NCBI GenBank assembly: GCA_039026555.1 | Contig: JBCCMB010000031.1 | Span: 1-23,548 of the forward strand | From: JBCCMB01 sp039026555 | Lineage (GTDB): Bacteria; Pseudomonadota; Alphaproteobacteria; Caulobacterales; Hyphomonadaceae | Direction: 5' to 3' | Length of the DNA stretch: 23,548 nt | Part shown: piece by piece, positions 15,778 through 23,482 of the stretch | Layout: each line of letters opens with the position of its first letter | Position numbering within the stretch: position 1 is the stretch's first letter | Position numbers and translations under genes: made by a program | The notes under the pieces: generated by a model | What the model was told of the DNA's origin: nothing | The model's database searches: none | What the model saw: the letters and a program-made list of their open reading frames with translations, nothing else

Positions 15778-17148
15778 ATGCGAGTCCTAATTATTGGCGA
15801 TTTAGCCGGCCAGCTTTCAGAAGCGACCAAGATCGCTTTCGAACGCGGCGCAAAAGTGTCCCACGCCGCAAGCCCCGCCATGGCGCTGGATGCGTTGCGC
15901 GCGGGCCGCGGCGCCGATCTGGTGATGATCGATGTTCACGAAGACATCGCTTGGTTGGTCGAGGCGCTTACATTGGAGCGCATCGCGGCGCCGATCGTGG
16001 CGTGCGGCGTCGCCACGGACGCTGAAGCCGCGGCCGCCGCCATCCGCGCTGGTGCGCGCGAATTCATTCCCCTCCCCCCTGAGGCCGAACTTATCGCCGC
16101 CGTGCTGGCAGCCGTCGCTGACGACGACCGCCCGATGATCGCAGAAGACCCGGCGATGAAAGAGGTGCTGGCGCTCGCCGCACAAGTGGCGCCGTCTGAC
16201 GCATCCGTTCTGATCACCGGCGAAAGCGGGGTGGGTAAGGAAGTGATGGCGCGCCATCTTCACCAATCCTCCAAACGCGCCGCGAAGGCGTTTATCTCGG
16301 TCAATTGCGCCGCGATCCCGGAAAACCTTTTGGAATCGGAATTGTTCGGCCATGAGAAAGGCGCCTTCACCGGCGCCTTGGCCCGGCGCATCGGTAAGTT
16401 TGAAGAAGCCGATGGCGGCACGCTCCTGCTCGACGAGATCTCGGAGATGGATGCGCGCTTACAGGCCAAATTGCTGCGCGCCATTCAAGAACGTGAAATC
16501 GACCGCGTCGGCGGATCTAAACCGATCAAGGTGAATATCCGAATTCTCGCGACCTCGAACCGCGATTTGGCCGAGGCGGTCAATGCCGGCGATTTCCGTG
16601 AGGACCTTCTTTATCGCTTGAACGTCGTCAATCTGAAAATCCCGCCCTTACGCGACCGTCGCGCCGACATTGCGGCGTTGGCGGATTTCTTTATCCAGAA
16701 ATACGCGGCCGCAAACGGTTTGCCGACGAAATCTCTCTCTGACGAAGCCTCCGAACGCATCCAATCCGCGCACTGGCCGGGCAATGTGCGCGAGCTGGAA
16801 AACGCGATGCACCGTGCGGTGATCTTGGCGCGCGGGCCGGAAATTGAGCCAGACGCCATTCGGGCGCCGGACGGCCGTTTGGTTGGCGAAGCACAAGGCT
16901 CCCAAAATAATCTAGACGCCACCGCGCGGCGCGCGGTTGAAGCGGCAGGCTATGCGGAAGTCGGCCGCACAGTCGCGGAGGTCGAACAAGAGCTCATCCT
17001 GTCAACGCTGGATCATTGTCTCGGCAACCGCACCCATGCCGCAAATATACTGGGCATATCCATCCGCACCCTCCGCAACAAATTGCGCGCTTACACCGAC
17101 GCCGGCTTTGACGTCGCCGCGCCCGGCGAAACGCGAGCGGCGGGATAA
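15778..17148 (+). CDS. flbD: Sigma-54-dependent flagellar activator FlbD
   Basis: FlbD is the enhancer-binding ATPase that opens sigma-54 promoters of late flagellar genes. The 456-residue protein has a receiver-like N domain (1-115), an AAA+ domain with Walker A GESGVGKE (148-155), the sigma-54-contacting GAFTGA (195-200), Walker B GGTLLLDEI (213-221) and DFREDLLYRLNV, and a C-terminal Fis-type helix-turn-helix (about 401-439, NRTHAANILGISIRTLRNKL). The receiver is degenerate: Asp52 remains, but the acidic pocket after strand 1 and the conserved Lys (PLP instead of KP) are missing, as expected for FlbD, which Caulobacter controls through FliX instead of a kinase. GGAGG lies nine bases upstream. 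Expected targets, the flgK and fliK promoters, are in this window. Confidence 0.93.
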   Translation: MRVLIIGDLAGQLSEATKIAFERGAKVSHAASPAMALDALRAGRGADLVMIDVHEDIAWLVEALTLERIAAPIVACGVATDAEAAAAAIRAGAREFIPLPPEAELIAAVLAAVADDDRPMIAEDPAMKEVLALAAQVAPSDASVLITGESGVGKEVMARHLHQSSKRAAKAFISVNCAAIPENLLESELFGHEKGAFTGALARRIGKFEEADGGTLLLDEISEMDARLQAKLLRAIQEREIDRVGGSKPIKVNIRILATSNRDLAEAVNAGDFREDLLYRLNVVNLKIPPLRDRRADIAALADFFIQKYAAANGLPTKSLSDEASERIQSAHWPGNVRELENAMHRAVILARGPEIEPDAIRAPDGRLVGEAQGSQNNLDATARRAVEAAGYAEVGRTVAEVEQELILSTLDHCLGNRTHAANILGISIRTLRNKLRAYTDAGFDVAAPGETRAAG

Positions 17149-17187
17149 ACTCGATGACGGAACCCTACCCCGCTCTAGGACGTAAAG

Positions 17188-19317
17188 ATGGCTGAGGCCG
17201 CGGCGAATACAGCCGTCGCCCCCGGCGGCTTTGCGGTCGGCGGGGTCGACCTCAACGCCATTGCACGTGCGGCGGCGCGCGGCGAAGTCGCGTTGGGTTT
17301 GGGTGTCATGGCGCTGGTCGTCATGCTCATCCTGCCCATGCCCAGCTGGTTGTTGGATTTAATGCTGGCCGTTTCGATCACAGCCTCGGTCTTGGTGTTG
17401 ATGACGGCCCTGCTCATCAAAAAGCCGCTGGAATTCTCCGCCTTCCCGACGGTCTTGCTGATGACCACACTGCTAAGGCTGGCGCTAAACATTTCATCGA
17501 CACGCTTAATCCTATCGGAGGGTGCCAACGGTCCCGACGCCGCCGGCGACATCATCCAAGCCTTTGGCGGCTTTGTGATGCAGGGCAATTACGTCATCGG
17601 CACGATCATCTTCATCATCCTGGTGATCGTGAATTTCGTCGTCATCACAAAGGGCTCAGGCCGGATCGCAGAAGTCGCCGCCCGCTTCACCCTGGACGCG
17701 ATGCCAGGCAAGCAAATGGCGATCGATGCGGATTTATCCGCCGGCATCATCACCGAGGACGAAGCCCGCAGCCGTCGGAAAGAGCTGGAAGGCGAAAGCA
17801 ATTTCTTCGGGGCTATGGACGGCGCGTCGAAATTCGTACGCGGCGACGCCATGGCCGGCATTTTGATCACCGTGATCAATTTGATCGGCGGCATGGTGAT
17901 CGGCGTCGCCCAAGAAGGCCTAGATTTCGGTCAGGCCGCCCAAGCCTACACGAATTTGACCATAGGCGACGGTTTGGTCAGCCAAATCCCCGCCCTGATC
18001 ATTTCCATCGCGGCGGGCATGTTGGTCTCCAAAGCCGGCGTCGACGGCGCAGCCAACCAGGCGCTTGCGACGCAACTCGCGTCTAACCCGCAAGGCCTAT
18101 CTATGGTATCGGGTCTGGCGCTGTTTACCGGACTGCTGCCAGGCATGCCGCTTATCCCATTCGCGCTCTTGGCCGGCGGTGCGGGGTACGCCGCGTGGCG
18201 CGCCGCCACCCAACCAGCGCGCGAAGAAGCCCGCGAGCTTGAAACATCGATTGAAAGCGCCGATCCGATGGAGCCGGCGCCGGAAGCGCCGATTTCTGAC
18301 AGCCTGGCCGTAGACGAGCTTAAAATTGAGCTCGGCTTCGCCCTGCTCTCCTTCATCAATGAAACCGAAGGCCGCAAGCTCACCGACCAAATCAAAGCCG
18401 TGCGCCGGCAAATCGCCGCAGAATTTGGCTTCGTCACCCCGCAAGTACGCATTGTCGACAATCTGGAGCTGGGGTCGGAAGACTACCGAATTCTGGTGAA
18501 AGAAGTGGAAGCCGGCAAAGGCCGTCTCAAACCCAATCATCATCTCGCCATGGACGCCTCTGGAACCGCCGCGCATGTCGCAGGAGAACGCATCAACGAG
18601 CCGGTCTTCAATCTGCCGGCGGTTTGGGTCGACCAATCGATGAAGGAAGAAGCGTCGATGCGCGGCTACACAGTTGTCGACGCCGCCACCGTGCTCACTA
18701 CGCATTTCACCGAATTGGTGAAGGACAATATGGCGGAGCTTCTAACTTTCGCCGCCACACGCGCGCTTACTGACGACTTGCCTAAGGCGCAACAAGCCCT
18801 GCTGGACGATATCACGCCCTCACAAATCACCTTCTCCGGCGTGCAACGCGTGTTGCAGAATTTGTTGCGCGAGCGCGTCTCGATCCGCGATCTGTCGACC
18901 ATTTTAGAAGCGATTGCTGAAAGCTCGGCCGCGTCGTCGGATCTTTTACAAATCACCGAACACGTTCGCGCGCGTTTGGGCCGCCAATTGTGCAACGCCA
19001 ATTTGGCGGGCGATGGCCAACTCGCCGTTATCACCCTGACGCCGACTTGGGAGCAAGCTTTCGCCGAAGCGCTAATCGGCGATGGCGGCGAACGTCAATT
19101 GACCTTGGAACCGTCGAAGCTGCACGCCTTCGTCGCCGATATGCGCACGGCGTTTGAAAACGCCGCCCAAACCGGCGATGCGCCGGTCCTGCTGACCTCC
19201 GCGCCAATCCGCCCTTATGTCCGCTCCCTGGTGGAGCGTTTCCGCCCGCAGACCGTCGTCATGTCTCAGAATGAGGTTCACCCCAAAGCGCGGCTTCGGG
19301 CCGCCGGGAGCGTCTAA
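17188..19317 (+). CDS. flhA: Flagellar export gate protein FlhA
   Basis: FlhA forms the nonameric ring of the flagellar type III export gate and uses the proton gradient. The 709-residue protein has about eight membrane helices in residues 35-330, with the FHIPEP family region TVLLMTTLLRLALNISSTRLIL (about 90-111), RFTLDAMPGKQMAIDADLSAG (about 171-191) and the charged FFGAMDGASKFVRGD loop. A soluble C-terminal domain (about 350-709) carries VRIVDNLEL and the chaperone/substrate platform. AGGACG lies upstream of the ATG. It follows flbD by 39 bases, as in Caulobacter. Length and motifs are complete. Confidence 0.97.
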   Translation: MAEAAANTAVAPGGFAVGGVDLNAIARAAARGEVALGLGVMALVVMLILPMPSWLLDLMLAVSITASVLVLMTALLIKKPLEFSAFPTVLLMTTLLRLALNISSTRLILSEGANGPDAAGDIIQAFGGFVMQGNYVIGTIIFIILVIVNFVVITKGSGRIAEVAARFTLDAMPGKQMAIDADLSAGIITEDEARSRRKELEGESNFFGAMDGASKFVRGDAMAGILITVINLIGGMVIGVAQEGLDFGQAAQAYTNLTIGDGLVSQIPALIISIAAGMLVSKAGVDGAANQALATQLASNPQGLSMVSGLALFTGLLPGMPLIPFALLAGGAGYAAWRAATQPAREEARELETSIESADPMEPAPEAPISDSLAVDELKIELGFALLSFINETEGRKLTDQIKAVRRQIAAEFGFVTPQVRIVDNLELGSEDYRILVKEVEAGKGRLKPNHHLAMDASGTAAHVAGERINEPVFNLPAVWVDQSMKEEASMRGYTVVDAATVLTTHFTELVKDNMAELLTFAATRALTDDLPKAQQALLDDITPSQITFSGVQRVLQNLLRERVSIRDLSTILEAIAESSAASSDLLQITEHVRARLGRQLCNANLAGDGQLAVITLTPTWEQAFAEALIGDGGERQLTLEPSKLHAFVADMRTAFENAAQTGDAPVLLTSAPIRPYVRSLVERFRPQTVVMSQNEVHPKARLRAAGSV

Positions 19318-19367
19318 CCCATGCCACTCAAGCTTTGCCCCCCCTCCGCCCTCAGGAGATGTACGTC

Positions 19368-20363
19368 ATGAGAATGAAACTTTTCTCCGCCTCCACAATG
19401 GACGAGGCTATGGCGCTGATGCGCGCGGAAATGGGGGCCGACGCCGTTATCCTGTCGACGCGCGACGAAGATGGCCGGGCCGAGGTTCGCGCCGCTGTCG
19501 AACGCTCCTTCGCCCCGCGTCTCGCATCATCGCGACCGATAGGCGGCGGCGTCTCGGACTTCGACCAAGGCGGCGCACGCGAGCGGCTGATCGAGGTGCT
19601 CGCGTGGCATGGCGCGCCACGCGGATTTGTCGACGTGGTTGCAAACACCGGAGTCAGACTTGCCGGATCCGCCAGCGATGCGCAGCACGCCCTGTCAGCC
19701 GGCTTAGAAGGCGTGTTGCATTTCGCCCCGGTTCAGACACAGCTTGAAAAATCGTTGCTCATTGTCGGACCGCCGGGCGGCGGCAAGACGTCCGTGGTCG
19801 CCAAGCTGACGTCGCGGGCGATGCATGACGAGATCGATTTGGAGCCGATCGCCGCCGATTTCGATCATAGCGGCGATGCAGCGCGGCTCGCCGCCTTCAC
19901 AAAAAGAGCGGATCTTCGCCGAACCAGAACACCGAAAGATCTAACCACCCTGCTCGACGCGTGTGATCGGCTGGAGAAACGCATTGTTGTGGACGGGCCC
20001 GGATTTAACCCCGTCGATCCGGAAGATATGGATCGCTTAAAGGACCTTGTCATGATGTTGAATGTGGAGCCGGTCCTGGCTTTGTCAGCAGAAGGGCACC
20101 CCGAAGACCTGCAGGATACTGCGCGCGCCTTTGCAAATATTGGCGTCAAACGGGCGATAATTACCAAATTAGATGCGATAAGACGTCGCGGAGGGGTAAT
20201 TTCTGCACTTTCTTCTGCGCGGTTAAGCTTAGCGCAACTAGGTATGACGCCTTTTATAGGTGGAGGATTAGTGCCGGCTTCGCCGGTTAGATTGGCGCGC
20301 CTCCTTTTGGAGACCGCGCCCGAAAGTGTGACAGGGGCAGCCCCCCTTAAAGGAGCCGCGTAG
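19368..20363 (+). CDS. flhF: FlhF-like SRP-family GTPase with divergent G motifs
   Basis: FlhF is an SRP-like GTPase that marks the flagellar pole and recruits FliF. The 331-residue protein has a B-domain start (MRMKLFSASTMDEAMALMRAEMGADAVILS), an N domain, and a G domain with P-loop GPPGGGKT (134-141), TKLD (266-269) and a GGGLVPASP loop (298-306). The G2 segment, usually DTYRIGA, reads ADFDHSGDA (163-171), and G3, usually DTAG, reads VDGPG (208-212), so GTP hydrolysis may be altered or lost. I chose ATG 19368, with AGGAG nine bases upstream and the usual MxMKxF start, over ATG 19335. The last 70 codons use many codons rare in this region. It is adjacent to flhG. Confidence 0.85.
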   Translation: MRMKLFSASTMDEAMALMRAEMGADAVILSTRDEDGRAEVRAAVERSFAPRLASSRPIGGGVSDFDQGGARERLIEVLAWHGAPRGFVDVVANTGVRLAGSASDAQHALSAGLEGVLHFAPVQTQLEKSLLIVGPPGGGKTSVVAKLTSRAMHDEIDLEPIAADFDHSGDAARLAAFTKRADLRRTRTPKDLTTLLDACDRLEKRIVVDGPGFNPVDPEDMDRLKDLVMMLNVEPVLALSAEGHPEDLQDTARAFANIGVKRAIITKLDAIRRRGGVISALSSARLSLAQLGMTPFIGGGLVPASPVRLARLLLETAPESVTGAAPLKGAA

Positions 20364-21197
20364 ATGTCGTTTGCTCTTAGAAAATCCGAACCCCGCGCCG
20401 CGCAACCGCGGGTCGCGCCCGCTCAAGTTCTCGCCGTCGCATCCGGCAAGGGCGGCGTCGGCAAAACGTGGTTGTCCACGACGCTCTCAACCTGCTTCGC
20501 CAAAGCCGGCAAGCGGACGCTTCTCGTCGACGGCGATTTGGGGCTCGCCAATGTCGACGTGCAACTCGGCATCGCGCCGGAAACCGATTTGGCCGCGGTT
20601 ATGTCCGGCTGGGTCGAACTTGAGGACGCCGTCACACCCGTTTATGGCGGCGCCGGCGCCGATGGCGGATTTGACGTTCTTCCCGGACGGTCAGGATCCG
20701 GCGCTATGGCCGAGCTGCCCACGGAAGACGCATCACGCTTGGCGGCGGGCCTTACGGCGCTCGCACTGCAATACGACATGGTCCTTGTGGATCTAGCGGC
20801 CGGCATTGACGGCAATGTCATGCGCCTGGCGCGCTCCGCCGACCGCGCGTTGATCGTGGCGAATGACGAGCCAACCTCCATGACCGACGCCTACGCCTTC
20901 ATCAAAGTGCTGCGCGGTTATGCGCCGAACGTCTCGCCGTGGATCGCCGTCAACATGGCCGACACACGCGTCGCGGGCCGTCGCACCTATGAAGCGTTGG
21001 CGCGGGCTAGTCAGACCTTCTTAGGGTTCCGGCCGCCGCTTGCAGGCATCATTCTGCGCGACGCCAAAGTGCGCGAAGCGATCCGCAACCAAAAGACGCT
21101 GCCGCACCTCAACCCGCAATCGCAGGCGGCGATCGACGCCGGTCAGATCGCGGAAGCCGTCCTGCGCGGCGGACTGGACGCGGCCGCGGAGGGCTAG
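20364..21197 (+). CDS. flhG: FlhG (FleN) MinD-like ATPase
   Basis: FlhG controls flagellar number, partly by acting on FlhF. The 277-residue protein is a deviant Walker ParA/MinD ATPase: SGKGGVGKTW (27-36), LLVDGDLGLANVDVQLG (53-69) and VLVDLAAGI (about 139-147; usually DTGAGI). The ATG directly follows the flhF stop, with AAAGGAG eight bases upstream, so the pair is coupled. The N-terminal tail (MSFALRKSEPRAAQPRV) shows no DQAxxLR motif, the element by which FlhG stimulates FlhF GTPase in Bacillus and others. No clear C-terminal amphipathic membrane-targeting helix is seen either. It is the last gene of the fliF operon and converges with the YciI gene. Confidence 0.9.
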   Translation: MSFALRKSEPRAAQPRVAPAQVLAVASGKGGVGKTWLSTTLSTCFAKAGKRTLLVDGDLGLANVDVQLGIAPETDLAAVMSGWVELEDAVTPVYGGAGADGGFDVLPGRSGSGAMAELPTEDASRLAAGLTALALQYDMVLVDLAAGIDGNVMRLARSADRALIVANDEPTSMTDAYAFIKVLRGYAPNVSPWIAVNMADTRVAGRRTYEALARASQTFLGFRPPLAGIILRDAKVREAIRNQKTLPHLNPQSQAAIDAGQIAEAVLRGGLDAAAEG

Positions 21198-21235
21198 GGC
21201 GCTGCGTTCAACCCGTTCATGTCCCACAGCCGGGC

Positions 21236-21529
21236 TCATTCCGGTGGGTTTACAACCCAGTTGAACAAGCGGATGTCCACCGAAGCAAACAAACCCGCCT
21301 TGTGATAAGGGTCGTGCGTAGCCAGTTCGTGAGCCGCTTCCAGATCGGCGACGTCCATCACCACGAGCGAGCCGGCGATGGTTTCGCCGTCTTCGCAAAA
21401 GAGTGGCCCCGCCAGCTTAATCTCATCGCCGAGAGATTTGAGCCATTCTAAATGCGCCGGCCGATTTGCAGCGCGTATCGCCACACCTTCAGGCCGATGA
21501 TCCAATCCATAAAGCGCGTAAAGGGGCAT
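21236..21529 (-). CDS. YciI family protein
   Basis: This compact 97-residue protein of the YciI-like superfamily (ferredoxin-like dimeric fold) has the family elements RPAHLEWLKSLGDEIKLAGPL, GSLVVMDVADLEAAHELATHDPYHKAGLF and a final FNWVVN. YciI proteins resemble muconolactone isomerases, but most have no known substrate. The histidine/aspartate of HxxDP-type sites appear as HDPYHKAG. The start is three bases after the gpsA stop, with GGAG nine bases upstream, inside the gpsA 3' end, so it is co-transcribed with gpsA. The same gpsA-yciI pairing is, to my knowledge, common in alphaproteobacteria. No function is proposed. Confidence 0.88.
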   Translation of the reverse strand: MPLYALYGLDHRPEGVAIRAANRPAHLEWLKSLGDEIKLAGPLFCEDGETIAGSLVVMDVADLEAAHELATHDPYHKAGLFASVDIRLFNWVVNPPE

Positions 21530-21532
21530 GGC

Positions 21533-22525
21533 TCAAAACTCCGATTTAAACGGCCGGTTTAATAGGCCAGAAATGGCGTCGGACAAACTCGCCTCGCCCG
21601 ACAAAATCTTTGCAATCGCCTCGCATATCGGCATGTCGACCCCGTGACGCGACGCCAATTCCGCCATGGCGGGCGCGGTTGCAACGCCTTCAGTGACTGC
21701 GGCGCGCTCTGCAAGGATATCTCGCGCTTCGCGTCCTAGGCCAAGCTCTCGGCCAAAACTCATATTTCGAGATTGCGGCGAAGAACAGGTCAGTACGAGA
21801 TCCCCCAAGCCGCATAAACCCGCTAAAGTCTCCGCGCGACCGCCCAGAGCAACGCCCAATCGTGTCATCTCGGCGAATCCCCGCGCGATCAAAGCCGCAT
21901 GCGCCGATTTGCCCAGCCCCATGCCGTCGACCACGCCGCACGCAATCGCCAACACGTTTTTGACGGCGCCGCCGGTCTCTGCGCCGACAAGATCGTCAGA
22001 CAAATAGGGTCGAAACGCCGGTCGCCCGATCGCCGCCACCCACGCCTCGGCGATCGCCGCATCCTCACAGGCCAGCGTCACTGCGGTTGGAAGATCATTC
22101 GCAACGTCAATCGCAAAGGACGGTCCAGACAGCACAGCCGGCGACGCCTGTGGAAGCGTTTCCGCCAAAACATCCGTCATCAATTTCAAGCTGCTTTGCT
22201 CAACGCCCTTTGAACAAAGCGCAATCGGCAAACCGTCCACAGCGTGCGGTGCGAGGCGAGACAGCGCATCGCGCATGAATTGGGCGGGGGACACCGCCAA
22301 GATCGCGTCGCAATCCGCCATCTGCACCATGTCCGTTACCGCATCCATTGCAGGGATATCGACGTTGGACAGGTAAAGCGGGTTTCCGGCGCCGGCGTTC
22401 AGCGACGCGGCCACCTCGGGCTCACGCACCCAGATGCGGACTTTGCGGCCGGCGCGATGCGCCGCCAAGGCGAGCGCGGTGCCCCAAGCGCCGCCGCCAA
22501 TGACGCCTATCGTTTCAAACGGCAT
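21533..22525 (-). CDS. gpsA: Glycerol-3-phosphate dehydrogenase [NAD(P)+]
   Basis: GpsA reduces dihydroxyacetone phosphate to sn-glycerol 3-phosphate, the backbone of phospholipids. The 330-residue cytosolic enzyme has the Rossmann motif GVIGGGAWGTALA (7-19), CSKGVE with Lys106, SGPSFA (133-138), the catalytic lysine in GGAVKNVLAIACG (about Lys189), and GLCGLGDLVLTCSSPQSRN near the C-terminal substrate pocket. Length is normal. The start at 22525 gives the family-typical N-terminus. Its promoter must lie in the 68-base gap shared with the divergent TetR gene, but I see no strong -35/-10 pair for it. Confidence 0.97.
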   Translation of the reverse strand: MPFETIGVIGGGAWGTALALAAHRAGRKVRIWVREPEVAASLNAGAGNPLYLSNVDIPAMDAVTDMVQMADCDAILAVSPAQFMRDALSRLAPHAVDGLPIALCSKGVEQSSLKLMTDVLAETLPQASPAVLSGPSFAIDVANDLPTAVTLACEDAAIAEAWVAAIGRPAFRPYLSDDLVGAETGGAVKNVLAIACGVVDGMGLGKSAHAALIARGFAEMTRLGVALGGRAETLAGLCGLGDLVLTCSSPQSRNMSFGRELGLGREARDILAERAAVTEGVATAPAMAELASRHGVDMPICEAIAKILSGEASLSDAISGLLNRPFKSEF

Positions 22526-22559
22526 AAACGCCTCGCCTGCGGTCGACTGACGTTTTCAT

Positions 22560-22569
22560 TGAATATTCA
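22560..22569. promoter_or_regulatory. Palindrome TGAATATTCA in the gpsA/tetR gap
   Basis: A perfect 10-base palindrome 25 bases upstream of the TetR start. It overlaps TTCATTGA (22555-22562), an 8-mer that recurs at 23226-23233 in the promoter region of the small membrane protein. A plausible autoregulatory operator, but short enough to occur by chance. Confidence 0.3.
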
Positions 22570-22593
22570 GCGCCCTGGGTTAAACTGTCAGAC

Positions 22594-23214
22594 ATGGATG
22601 AAAAACTAGAAACACGAGATTGCATTCTCAAAGCGGCGATGGACCGGATCCTACATTATGGATACGCGAAAACCACCATGTCCGAGATTGCGCGCGATTG
22701 CGACATGTCCGCCGGCAATATCTATCGCTTCTTCTCGTCAAAGCTAGATATCGCCGAGGCGATGGCGCGTAAATACGCGACAGAAGTCTTCCAAAATTAC
22801 GCCGCCATTGCACGCGATCAAGAGAAATCGGCGACGACGCGCATTCAAGACATTATCGCCGCTGGAATGGAACGCACATATGAAGTGCTCAACAAGGACG
22901 ACAAACTTCTAGAACTCGCCGAGGTCTTGTCGAAAGAACGCCCCGACTTTGCGAATGAAGAATTGGCGCAAGAACGCGTTCACTTGGTTAAAGTTCTAGA
23001 AGACGGCATGGCGACTGGTGAGTTTCGGCATCTGGATGACCCTGATTTTACTGCAGAAATAATGCAATCCGCGACCATGAAATTCCGTTATCCGCAATTA
23101 TGGTCGCATTTGAGCATAGAACAGCTTCGCCGCGAGCTGTCGGGGGTCCTCAACTTGATCGAGCACTCGCTTAAAGCGCCGCTCACGGCGCCCGAGACGA
23201 CTATCACTGAATAA
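22594..23214 (+). CDS. TetR/AcrR family transcriptional regulator
   Basis: This 206-residue protein has the TetR DNA-binding domain at about residues 7-53: TRDCILKAAMDRILHYGYAKTTMSEIARDCDMSAGNIYRFFSSK, in which TTMSEIARDCDMSAGNIYRFF is the helix-turn-helix. The rest is a ligand-binding/dimerisation domain (about 60-195) of all-helical character with no recognisable ligand specificity. TetR proteins usually repress their own gene and a neighbour until a small ligand binds. No strong ribosome site precedes the ATG (AAACTGTCAGAC). Candidate operators are seen on both sides of the gene. The neighbours are gpsA (divergent) and a 49-residue membrane protein (downstream, with its own promoter). Confidence 0.92.
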   Translation: MDEKLETRDCILKAAMDRILHYGYAKTTMSEIARDCDMSAGNIYRFFSSKLDIAEAMARKYATEVFQNYAAIARDQEKSATTRIQDIIAAGMERTYEVLNKDDKLLELAEVLSKERPDFANEELAQERVHLVKVLEDGMATGEFRHLDDPDFTAEIMQSATMKFRYPQLWSHLSIEQLRRELSGVLNLIEHSLKAPLTAPETTITE

Positions 23215-23216
23215 AA

Positions 23217-23236
23217 TGATCATTATTCATTGATCA
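23217..23236. repeat. Twin TGATCA palindromes, candidate regulator site
   Basis: TGATCA occurs twice (23217-23222 and 23231-23236), centres 14 bases apart, in the AT-rich gap right after the TetR stop codon. The second copy overlaps the -35 box of the predicted promoter for the 49-residue protein, the position of a repressor operator. It contains TTCATTGA, shared with the gap upstream of the TetR gene. Confidence 0.4.
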
Positions 23237-23257
23237 CCACAAGCCCAGACCTATATT
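23230..23257 (+). promoter_or_regulatory. Sigma-70-type promoter of the 49-residue membrane protein gene
   Basis: TTGATC (23230-23235) and TATATT (23252-23257) are separated by 16 bases, with transcription expected near 23264, about 55 bases ahead of the start codon. This is the clearest housekeeping-type promoter in the window. Confidence 0.55.
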
Positions 23258-23318
23258 AGTGCTAGGCGGCGCAGAGACGTCGCTTAAACGCCAATCGACA
23301 TAAGTCTGGAGCAGACAA

Positions 23319-23468
23319 ATGCAAAACCTCCCCGGCACCTCCCCCGAAAAGTCGACCGATCTTGGGCGCGCTTTGATCGGCGCCGTTGCGGCCCTCCCCA
23401 TCGCCGCAGCCGCCATGGCCGCCTGCGTTGTCGCGCTTGAATACGCCACACGCGGTTCATTGCTCTAG
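23319..23468 (+). CDS. Small single-helix membrane protein (49 residues)
   Basis: This frame was read directly from the sequence. It has an ATG with GGAG seven bases upstream, 49 codons and a TAG. Residues 1-16 are polar (MQNLPGTSPEKSTDLG), residues 18-40 are a hydrophobic, Ala-rich helix (ALIGAVAALPIAAAAMAACVVAL), and a short polar tail EYATRGSLL follows. This is the profile of a small inner-membrane protein. No homologue is recognised. A promoter and twin TGATCA repeats precede it, and the TetR gene is immediately upstream, so it may be that regulator's target. Coding potential is supported by the ribosome site and promoter, not by homology. Frames on the other strand here look like shadows. 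Confidence 0.6.
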   Translation: MQNLPGTSPEKSTDLGRALIGAVAALPIAAAAMAACVVALEYATRGSLL

Positions 23469-23482
23469 GCGGAATTTCGCCT
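23467..23482 (+). terminator. Weak hairpin after the 49-residue ORF
   Basis: AGGCG/CGCCT with a six-base GAATTT loop, overlapping the stop codon. The stem is only five base pairs and no T-run follows, so it is at best a weak terminator. Confidence 0.25.

Noticed and set aside
21198..21235. Search for a bidirectional terminator between the converging flhG and YciI genes
   Set aside because: Only 38 bases, with no convincing hairpin.
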